Shown one piece after another: positions 55,033-64,000 of a stretch of 64,000 nt of DNA. Position 1 is the stretch's first letter. Each line of letters starts with the position of its first letter. Source of the stretch: Plumapathes pennacea (taxonomy: Eukaryota; Cnidaria; Anthozoa; Antipatharia; Myriopathidae). The translations under genes and the position numbers were made by a program. The notes under the pieces are model-generated. The model had not been told where the DNA came from. It did not search any database and saw only the letters and a list, made by a program, of their open reading frames with translations. The stretch lies in NCBI GenBank assembly GCA_964036295.1, contig OZ038462.1, positions 36,927,680 through 36,991,679 on the forward strand. Reading direction: 5' to 3'.

Positions 55033-57481
55033 ATGGCCCACGCAGCATCCTTCGTCGTTTTCGTGTTCCTGTGCGTTGCACAAACCAACGTTTGTCAAAA
55101 GACCACCCCGACTCCTCCAGTAAAGAATGAAGACAAGCGCCATGGATGTGCGGTCAGTGATGCAAACTTTTTTCCATTGAAATGTGTCTATTTTGTTCGC
55201 GCTGAATTTGCGGCGAAATCATCTGCGTTTAGTTTAATACAGAGACGACACTAAGATATAAACTTATATGTCGCAGGATCAATCACAGCTATGGCCAATT
55301 CTGGGTTTTTCAAAGATGGGAAAGTCACAGAATGACTTCCTTGATGTGTTTTGAGCTGGAACAATCTACTTAACTGTTTTTCATCAAAACGCTGCAGTCA
55401 TGGACATACTATCGAAAGGAACTATTTGGCTAATCCTGGTTTAATTTCACGACCAGGGGTTCTGTGCTTTCTGTTATAATCGAGTTCACACAGTACAATA
55501 AGATATGAATTTGACGCAGGATTCATTTCCAAATATATTGTGGCGTTGTCAATCATTGTAAAATATTAATTTTCTCTTTCTCTTCACAGAGGGTCACGTG
55601 TCCGTGTACAGGCGGAATACCCGGTATCCCAGGAGCCAATGGAATGCCGGGAATGCCGGGACCTTACGGCACCCGCGGTGATAAAGGGGACAGCGGTGAT
55701 CAAGGAAAACCTGGGACAAAAGGAGACAGCGGCCTGCAGGGAATTGTGGGCAATCCAGGATCAAAAGGACCCCAGGGAGACAAAGGAGATCGAGGATCCA
55801 GAGGAAAAAATGGATCTCCAGGGAAAACGGGACCAGACGGAGCGAAGGGAAACAAAGGAGAACAAGGAAACTCCGGGACAAAAGGAGACGCGGGACAGAA
55901 GGGAGACGCAGCTACTGCTGGACCGATTTCTGCTGCGAACTGGAAACAGTGCGTCTGGAATAAAATAAACGATGGGACGGACAGCGGCAAAGTAAAGGTA
56001 AACACACAACTTTTAATGCCCCTCAGATCGTTTCGGAACATTTCAGTTTACGGATCGGTACTGTGTGAAACAGTTATTTCTTTAAAGATTGTTTCCACAT
56101 CTACTTGAATTGTTTTCAGAATGGCCAATGCAAGTAAGGCCTAGTTTATTGATATCGAACTTAGCTTCTTGGAGGAAAATCAGGAAAATAATAATAACAA
56201 CAATTCTTTAAAAGGGTGACACCGAGCTAACACGAAGTTAATTAGGGTGACCCTTTAGTGCACAACATTTAGTATAAAACGGTTGAAATTAAGAAATAAT
56301 TACCTATATACAACTAAAACTATTGTAAGACTATTAGAATATATAGAACATAGGATCAATAATCCGACCTTATAATACTGACAAAGTTACCAATTGATTT
56401 AAAATCGAGACTAAGAGAATATATGCTATTAAGCACAAAACATATTTGCGTGGCTTAACCGGCTTTACTAATTCTAAAATTGACTAGATATGCGCGCCTA
56501 ATTTTCTTTTAAAATTGCTTAGACTGCAAATTTTAAGCTTTGAAGGTAGGTCGTTCCATTGTTTCACGCCCCTGTAGCTAAAAGATTGCTGCCCTGTTGT
56601 TATAACTTAGGATTGCGCTTTATCTTGGGCTGCACGTCTGGTATTCACATTGTGTTTGTCTTTGGCGCAAGACAGTTCACAGTTTTATACTTTAAAATAA
56701 AGGTAAAATAGCGTATTCGCTGAGGTAGCGCCTTCCAATTAAGTTCCTTGGACATCTCTGCTGAGGTCATACCCTGTGGGTGCTTAACATTATTTTTAAG
56801 ATCACTCCAGCTGCATACTTCTGAAGTCTGATTATTGTTTTGATATTGGACTACTGTGTAGCGCCCCACACAACGCACGCGTAATCTATAATAGGCTAAT
56901 GAGCAAGTTATAAATCCGTTAGCAAATACAAACTATGTTTTTAATAATACTTTGATTGGTGTTGTGTTGTTACTTTTATCCCTTGGTGTGCTATAATTGG
57001 AATATTTACGTCTTCTTCAAAATACTTCAATTATTTGCTTACTCAATTCAATGGATCAAGATTAATGTATTACTCGCCATGCGTAACGACTATTTGCAAC
57101 GAATAAAAAATATTTCATATTCTAATCCAGGAATGTTCGTTCACCAAACTGCAAGACAACACCGCACTCAAAGTCTCCTTCCAGGGTGTCCTGCGCGTTA
57201 TCGGAGATGTTCGTTGTAATCGCTGGTATTTCAAGTTCAACGGAAATGAGTGCAGTGGACCCATGACAATAGAAGCTATTGTCTACAACGACTGGTCATC
57301 AGGGAGCCCGAATCTTCATCACCACCGCTCGTTTGAGGGCTACTGTGAAAACCTGTCACGTGGCGTGACCACTGTGGAACTCTGGGTAGGCTCGTGCAGT
57401 GGGATTACTCAAGGCGACGCTTACACGGGCTATATATCAGTTTCCCGGATCATGGTTGAGGAGGTGCCCAGGTCCCAGTAA
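55033..57481 (+). CDS. CTHRC1-like: CTHRC1-like secreted collagen-repeat protein, copy 2
   Basis: Exons 55033-55152, 55590-55997 and 57131-57481 encode about 292 aa, all introns phase 0. The order is signal peptide (FVVFVFLCVAQTNVCQ), Thr/Pro spacer, CPCTGG, 33 Gly-X-Y triplets, NWKQCVWNKINDG, and the CTHRC1 globular domain with CNRWYFKFNGNECSGPM and ELWVGSCSG. It differs from copy 1 mainly in the globular domain loops (VLRVIGDVRC; SGSPNLHHHRSFEGYC) while the collagen stalk is almost unchanged. It lacks the retrotransposon, so intron 1 is only about 440 bp. AATAAA at 57637-57642 probably ends the transcript. Secretion is inferred from the signal peptide. Confidence 0.93.
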
Positions 57482-57939
57482 TTCAGTTAGATTTTGTCTC
57501 AGCGTCAGTTTATTGTAGTCATCAGCATTTATAAATTGAAGCATTGGCTTATATAAACATTTAAGTAATTTCTTTGATACTCGCTTAGTTATGTACAGCT
57601 TTCATCCTCAATTTTCTCGATACTTTAACTAATTTGAATAAACATATTTTAATATATCCTAAAGGGATAATTATACCTTTTCCTAGTCCGATGTTATTGA
57701 GTATGATACTGTATGGTAAACCTAGCTGCCACCGTTGCATGAAAGACTTTACTTACTGACGAGGAAGTACTTCAGCTGACTCTGCATCAAATTTCATCGG
57801 GCGCTTTAAATTTAAAGAAAACACTTTTGGACACCACAGCGATCTCGTTTTAAATCTATGGCAGTTATGTTATTGGTCAAAACTGTCTTCTTCATGGACT
57901 TTTTTATATTTTTCGTTTGCAATGAACAAGTCAGCAGGC

Positions 57940-59215
57940 GAGGTCTTTCATGCGGCTAATCGCTCATCGACAGTGAGACGTCATTGTCATACATTTTTCA
58001 TCAGTGTGGTTTAGCCGGAATTTGTATGTTGTCAGCAGAAACCAAAGAGTCCGCTAGCAAGCAGCAATAATCCTGGAAAGTGCGAGGTCGGGTCGTTCAA
58101 TGGCAGCTGCTTCGAACATTACGCTCGGACGACATTCCTCTTCCTTTCATAAAGTTTCAAGTGTTCTCTCATATAGGTAATAGCTCTTTGTTATCACTAT
58201 ACGCTCGGTATATACGTCAAACAATTCACATTCCTTATGGCGTTCATTATATCAACTTGAATTCTGTGCATGATACATTGATATGAAAACACCCTTGTGT
58301 GACTTGTGATGTACGCGACGAGCCAAAAGGATGCAGTCTTTGTTACTTTAACATTATATTCAAAGATTATAAAATGCAGTATGCGCTATGACAGCGGCCT
58401 TCAGTGCAGACGGAATTTCAGGGATGAGGCGCGAATGGCGTGCCATGGATTTCCGGGCACAGTGTTCAACGAGGAGAGACGGAGAAACAGGATCTCCCGG
58501 CGGGCCAAAATAATCTTTTTGAAATTTTTGTCCCGGTTTTGCAAAAAAAATACATTTGTTACTAATATACATAGTACATTTAGACTTCCGTTTGGAACCA
58601 AGCCTTTTTGACGGAGTGTTGAGGCTGGGACTGAATATAAGTTTCAAGATCGGAATACTGGAGTTGGTGCGGGGGAAAATCGGTGACGTAATTACGGCCA
58701 TCACCAGAACTGGCTCACCCTCAAGAAAAATCGGACCCCTTTATTATTTTCATAATTCAAAAGGGACTTCCTGTCAAGATTGGCTAATATATATACTTTC
58801 AAGCTTCTAAACTGAAGTGTCAATGAGCATCTTGAACGAAGCACTTATAACGTTCTCTTCGTCATCAATATTTCTTTAACAAAATAGAACTGACAAAACA
58901 CAGCACTAAAAGGAAACATGAGGGTACTTGGAAAATATCGTTGTTATCGCTGGCAGTTCAGTTTATAGGGTAAGAGTGCAGTTGACCCATGACAATAGAC
59001 GCTGCGGTTTATAACGACTAGACATCCGGGAACCCAGACCTTCATTATCACCGCTCGTTTGAAAGCTACTGTAAGAACCTGCCACATGGCCCGATCACCG
59101 TGGAACTCTGTGTAGGGGAATACGTAAAGCTGGAAACAAGGCAACGCTCACATGGGCTGGAACTCACTGTCCGGCGGATTGTGGTGGAGGAGGTGCGCAG
59201 GTCCCAGTGACCCAG
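57940..59215 (+). pseudogene. Decayed CTHRC1-like gene copy
   Basis: Three relics lie in gene order. A first-exon relic at about 57985-58075 resembles the one near 54,100. A short collagen-exon relic at about 58410-58510 has glycine codons but a broken frame. A clear globular-domain exon lies at about 58930-59210. The last still reads MTIDAAVYND, HYHRSFESYC, NLPHGPITVELC and IVVEEVRRSQ but carries several in-frame stops and lost cysteines. No intact product is possible. Confidence 0.75.
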
Positions 59216-59329
59216 TGCTCACACGTTTCAGTGATTGACGTTCGAAGAAACGGACCAAACGTCCGAAACATCAGATAGATAATTTCAGTCGATTTGAACA
59301 TTTATAATTTTATGGAGTTTCACTTTAAT

Positions 59330-59451
59330 CTATTAGATAGTCTGGTTCGGCTCATCTATTCATCACAGCACACACCTTTAAAAAACATCAAATTTTGTTT
59401 CAGTTTAATATTTTACCGTGTCACCCATTAAACTGCTGAACAGTACAGCTT
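59330..59451 (+). repeat. 122-bp direct repeat, copy A
   Basis: Starts CTATTAGATAGTCTGGTTCGG. Copy B at 59569-59690 differs at only a few bases. The unit has no coding capacity. Confidence 0.85.
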
Positions 59452-59454
59452 TTC

Positions 59455-59568
59455 CAGTACAGTCCCTCTAGGAATGATTTCCTTAATATGTTTTGAGCTA
59501 GAACTAGAGAGCTAGTTGAGAGAAATGATTTGGCTAATCCTGGTTTAAAGCTTCATTGTTTCACTTGG
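59455..59568 (+). pseudogene. Fragment of a CTHRC1-like intron 1
   Basis: 'agtccctct..ggaatgatttccttaatatgttttgagct' and 'atttggctaatcctggttta' match intron 1 of copies 2 and 3 in order. The piece is trapped between the two 122-bp repeats. Confidence 0.55.
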
Positions 59569-59690
59569 CTATTAGATAGTCTGGTTCGGCTCATCTATTC
59601 ATCACAGCGCACACCTTTAAAAAACATCAAATTTTGTTTCAGTTTAATATTTTACCATGTCACCCATTAAACTGCTGAACAGTACAGCTT
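59569..59690 (+). repeat. 122-bp direct repeat, copy B
   Basis: Second copy of the unit at 59330, about 239 bp downstream in the same orientation. Confidence 0.85.
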
Positions 59691-60197
59691 GGTCATTGTA
59701 TTGATTTCCTTTCTGCGGAGCTCTTGATCTGAATCTGCAGCTATTGGTTAGTTAATATTATTTCAATTGGAAAACCAAGAGAAAGTGCATGTTTTGTATT
59801 GTTCTTTAAAAATATTGTCGCTTTGAAATAGATATTTTCCTAACCATTTAAGAAGAATGCCCGTGTCAAAGATGACTTAATAATTGATAGGTCAATCATC
59901 ACTCATTCAGCTGTTATATCTTCATCGTACGAACATGAGATACATCAGGAGTCAAGGGTTAACAGTAAATGACTTTAAGAATAATTTGGTAGACTCCGAG
60001 AATTGAACATATCGAAATGAACGAGATGAATCGTTTTTAATTTTGATTCGTTCTCTTGTCATCTTTAAAATCTATAAATTGTACTTCAGAATATGGAGGA
60101 CAACCTATTAAGCCGATAATTATTTCCTTGTGGTGATCGCAAAACGTTTTGCAAGCAGATTCCCGTCTTTTGGCACCAATGGCTCTATTTACAGTTA

Positions 60198-60366
60198 CAG
60201 TCAAATCTCTCAATGTAGACAACAATATAAGAAAGACGCCTCCATAGGCCAAACGGGTTTTATTGGCCCCAGCCAGTGTGGAGTTTCACTAATTTGTCCG
60301 TATCTATACTCCATGAGCCGGACGCTTAAGACGGACAACTATGTTAACTCCCGACGGAGTTCACTG
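60198..60366. mobile_element. Mariner-like MITE
   Basis: 169 bp, begins CAGTCAAATCTC and ends GAGTTCACTG, flanked by TA on both sides. The ends are imperfect inverted repeats. The interior, 'agacggacaactat', recalls common invertebrate repeats of this type. Confidence 0.55.
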
Positions 60367-60939
60367 TAGTTATTTTACCATCCGTACTTTAGTTTGCCTG
60401 TACACAATAAACATACGACCGGAGTTAAACATTGGGTGGAAGTGAAGATTATAGAAAAGAGATACCAACCATGACAACCATACCAAACCTATCGGTGACT
60501 TCCAACTCCATAACATAAGGTGTTTTCAGGATCCAGGATCTGTTGCTTTTAAATGACCAAATGAGCTATAAATATTTTTTACCTTCCAAAGTACAACATT
60601 TTAATTAATCACAAGGCCCAAGGTGAAAACATGCTAAAACCTGTACCTCAAGTCATCAAATTGAGGGTCGTGATTGGTCAGAACTGACAACTGACAACTA
60701 TAAGCTCGTCTTCACGGCCTTTCACATGATGAAGAACTGACGCATTCTATGAGGTAATTTTCACTTCTCCTTTAAATTTAATTATAACCGACAGAAACTC
60801 ACGGAAAACGAACTCATACAAAACTGGACAAACGCAAACAATACTCAATTTAGGGAATTTATACACCACAGCTATGAACAATCCATTTTACGTGCATCTG
60901 TAGGTGAAGCATCTGATACAGCAGCGAGAACGTGCCAAC

Positions 60940-61107
60940 GCCTGTTTCCCGACTTTGAATGTTCCCACGCTTGATTGGTCAGAGTGAAAGTAATACCCCT
61001 CATCTGCTGTGATTTGATAAGCAGCTGACACGAACGCTGGTCAGTCAGTTGAGAGCCAGTTTAACAGAGTTGAGTTATCACATCATTCAATCTTGGCTAC
61101 ATTCACT
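60940..61107 (+). promoter_or_regulatory. Conserved promoter of CTHRC1-like copy 3
   Basis: Same block as copies 1 and 2, with GATAAG (61016-61021) and CAGCTG (61022-61027). The RUNX-like site is altered to TGTGATTT. The E-box lies 80 bp before the ATG. Confidence 0.6.
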
Positions 61108-63987
61108 ATGGTACACGCAGCACCATTTGTCGTTTTCGTGTTCCTGTGCGTTGTACAAACCAGCGTTTGTCAAAAGACCACACCGACCCCTCCAGTGAAG
61201 AACCAAGACAAACGCCATGGATGTGAGGTCAGTAAAATGTGTCGAGTTTGTTTGCGTCGAGTTTGCGACAAAATATATGCGTTTAGCGGTTTAATCGAAG
61301 AGATTACACAAGTCTCAAAATAAGACAGCGCAGAACCCAACACAATTGGGCAAATTCTGTATTTGTCGCCTTTAAGTCTGAAAATGGAAGTCCCTCTCGG
61401 AAAAATTTCCTTGATATGTTTTGAGCTAAAACAATCTTCTTTTGTGGCTTTGATCAGAACCCTGCAGTTTGATGACCATAAAGTTGAGAGACGTTATTTG
61501 GCTAATCCTGGTTTAAAGCTTCATTGTGCGAGATTTAGACAACCAGGGCAATTAAGCTATTGGAGTTAACGGAATAATAATAACTATTCACAAAGTAACA
61601 TCAGATATGCATTTTACGAAGGAAACAATATTATGAAGTAGATTAATTTGCCAAACATATTTTGGTGTTGTCAATCATTTTGAGATATTAATTTTTTCTT
61701 CTTCTTCACAGAGTGTCACATGTCCGTGTACCGGCGGAATGCCCGGTATCCCAGGAGCGAACGGAATGCCGGGAATACCAGGACCTTACGGTGCCCGCGG
61801 TGACAAAGGAGACAGCGGTGATCAAGGAAAACCTGGGACAAAAGGAGACAGCGGCCTGCAAGGAATTGTGGGCAATCCTGGAGCAAAAGGAACCACAGGA
61901 GACAAAGGAGATCGAGGATCCAGAGGACAAAATGGATCTCCAGGGAAAACGGGACCAGAAGGAGCGAAGGGAAACAAAGGAGAACAAGGAAACTCTGGAA
62001 CAAAAGGAGACGCGGGACAGAAGGGAGATGTAGCTGCTGCTGGACCGATTTCTCCTGCAAACTGGAAACAGTGCGTCTGGAATAACATAAACGATGGAAA
62101 AGACAGCGGTAAAATCAAGGTCAATTATTTTTCTGATTGCTACGCAGATCGTTACGGACCACTCAATGGCATGTGACTAACACTAGTAGTTGCTTTCAGG
62201 TTTTTTCACATAAACTGTGTTTTGAATGGCCTATTCAAGTAAGACCGACTTTATTGATCTCGAGTTTAGTTCTTTAGCAAAAACAAGAAATATCTTAGGG
62301 CCCGTTTACACTAGGCAGTTAAAGCGATCTCAGATCGATCTCAGATCGATCCAGGCGTGAACGGTCGACGTTTCCTATAAGTGATCTCACATCGATCCAA
62401 CTCAGCTCGCATTAGGAGGTGGTCTCAGATCGATCTCAGACCGATCCAAACTATTCCGCTTTAGGTGTGAACGTAACTGCGTGCTGAAAGTGGGCTGCCG
62501 GAGAAATCACCAACTTCAGCGGAGGCAAATGAAACAAGTAAAACGAGTGGGATGAAAGACAAAAACTATATTTTACGGATGCATCATAAGTATGCGAAGG
62601 TTGACCAGTCTTACTGTGTACTTTTGAAGAAAACAAACAGTGAAACACCAAAGCCATACCTGCTACTCAGCTCAATACGCATCTTGCCGACTTCATGAAT
62701 TCAAAACAAAATGGCGGTGACCGCCGCCATCGTTTTAAAAGTAGTCCTGTAAGACTAGTCCCACGAAACTTTGTTGTAATGACAAGCAAAAAAATGACAT
62801 CTTTTGGAAGACGGAAAATTCAAGAATTCAGGACTGAAAGACAACTGACTTACATGAAGATTGTTTCTGGCTCCGATGAGAAGCATCTTTCGCTAAAATT
62901 TGAAGAAAACACGGTCGAGTTTTGCGAGAAAATCTGTTCGTTGCCATCCGTTTCAGCAAGTTACGAGAAACTTTCTGTATTAACTCCATGCTACTTTCCG
63001 CAGAGCTCAACCAGTTATCCTCTTCACCATTCACAAGTCACAGAGAAGAATTCAAACCACAAAAACTTTTCAGCCGTAGACTCAGTGATAAATTCACCTT
63101 GGCTGCAAACGTCAAATGCCCATCAAATTTGACAGCCGCGCTTGCAAAAATTATTGTTTACACTTTCATCCGCCATCTCAATCGCCGCGATCATGCCATC
63201 GCCAGAGGCAGAGCGCACGCGCAAGTGCTCGCCAGATGACAAAACACCCTGGCTTCTCCCCTGCCGGGAGATCAGTTTGTTTCAAATTTTACTCAAGTGT
63301 GAACGCGCGCCGATGCGAACTCAGTGTGATCTCAGTGCCAATCTCAGTACCGATCTCAGAAACGATCCAGGTGTGATCAGTATTCACCAAGTATTATCCG
63401 TGTCTAGGTACAATAAATCTTTATTGTCGTTCGGAGCATTATTTTGTGAGATGTATTACTTTTATTCATAGTGTTTTATCCTGAATAGCTACAGTGTTCT
63501 CATCAACTGTTTAGTTTCATTGGCCGAGTAATTATTAAGACTAAATGGATAATGATTTATTAGTGAAAACCACTTCCCATGCGTAAGGAGTGTATGCAAC
63601 AAATAGACTGCTCATTTAATTTTCTTAATCCAGGAATGCTCCTTCAACAAGCTGCAAGGCAGCACCGCACTCAAAGTATCCTGGCAAGGTAGCCTGCGCG
63701 TTATCGGAGATGCTCGTTGTAACCGCTGGTATTTCAAATTCAACGGAAATGAGTGCAGTGGACCCATGACAATAGAGGCTGCGGTCTATAACAACTGGTC
63801 ATCCGGGAACCCAGATAATCATCATCACCGCTCGTTTGAGGGTTACTGTGAGAACCTGCCACGTGGCGCGATTACCGTGGAACTCTGGGTAGGATCTTGT
63901 CCAAGTGGAGACACTCAAGGCGACGCTTACACAGGCAGGTTATCAGTGTCCCGGATCATGGTAGAGGAGGTGCCCAGGCCACAGTGA
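61108..63987 (+). CDS. CTHRC1-like: CTHRC1-like secreted collagen-repeat protein, copy 3
   Basis: Exons 61108-61227, 61712-62119 and 63634-63987 encode about 293 aa, phase 0 throughout. The signal peptide begins MVHAAPFVVFVFLC. The stalk has 33 uninterrupted Gly-X-Y triplets with small changes (GAKGTT, GQN). The globular domain keeps CNRWYFKFNGNECSGPM, HHHRSFEGYCENL, ELWVGSC and SVSRIMVEEVP. Intron 2 is about 1.5 kb because of an inserted repeat element. The stop TGA is 13 bp from the window end, so the 3' UTR and any further copies lie outside. Lys/Asp-rich triplets (GDK, GTK, GNK) suggest a charged, stable triple helix; trimerisation is inferred from the family. Confidence 0.93.
62298..63385. 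mobile_element. Unclassified element with GATCTCAGATCGATC subterminal repeats
   Basis: This stretch fills most of intron 2 of copy 3 and is absent from copies 1 and 2. Both ends hold clusters of 'gatctcagatcgatc'-type units in the same orientation (62332-62455 and 63325-63375), each followed by 'ccaggYgtga'. A 145-codon open frame at 62695-63132 begins at an ATG near 'atggcggtgaccgccgccat' but matches no family I know. The ends are not clean inverted repeats, so the class is open. Confidence 0.5.
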
Positions 63988-64000
63988 TCAGTGCTCTTGT

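Noticed and set aside
1-64000. tRNA, rRNA or prokaryotic-type operon features
   Set aside because: I saw no cloverleaf, rRNA-like stretch or ribosome-binding-site pattern; the gene structures are eukaryotic.

Overview
The window is nuclear DNA of an animal, most likely an anthozoan cnidarian such as a stony coral. The genes have many short exons with GT-AG introns, the proteins resemble metazoan families, and the spacers are AT-rich and full of short inverted-repeat elements and simple repeats. The cnidarian placement is an inference from gene content and repeat style, not from a marker gene. All exon models were read by eye from open frames, splice sites and matching phases.

Layout. (1) 1-3249: promoter-proximal DNA with a probable noncoding first exon and a mariner-like MITE. 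(2) 3250-25163, plus strand: a giant TRANK1-like gene (TPR and ankyrin repeats, then a UvrD-like SF1 helicase). Its N-terminal half is three copies of one four-exon cassette. (3) 25164-27750: spacer with a 911-bp Mutator-like element holding a broken RecQ-like helicase fragment, and a palindromic MITE. (4) 27751-33348, minus strand: AASDH-like adenylating enzyme with carrier domain and PQQ-type propeller. Head to head with it lies (5) 33611-35616, plus strand: SPCS3 (signal peptidase complex subunit 3), which carries a probable minor-spliceosome AT-type intron. (6) 37130-41932, minus strand: a USP12/USP46-family deubiquitinase. Head to head with it lies (7) 42058-43288, plus strand: a MYND zinc-finger protein with a ubiquitin-like and a NAC-type UBA region. 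(8) 45245-64000, plus strand: a tandem array of three intact CTHRC1-like secreted collagen-repeat genes with relics of at least one more. A 5.9-kb LTR retrotransposon with seemingly identical LTRs sits in intron 1 of the first copy. It keeps gag and protease frames, but no reverse transcriptase or integrase is visible.

How the genes relate. Genes 2-7 look like an ordinary housekeeping neighbourhood. Two divergent pairs (AASDH/SPCS3 and USP12/46/MYND-UBA) each share a short CpG-containing spacer with a YY1-like motif. The CTHRC1-like array is the accessory part: recent duplicates share promoter, 5' leader, intron and exon sequence, and a conserved E-box/RUNX/GATA/E-box cluster lies about 75-80 bp upstream of each start codon. 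The most unusual items are the cassette triplication in the TRANK1-like gene, the apparent AT-type intron in SPCS3, the MYND-UBL-UBA architecture, the gag-pro-only retroelement and the promoter module of the array.
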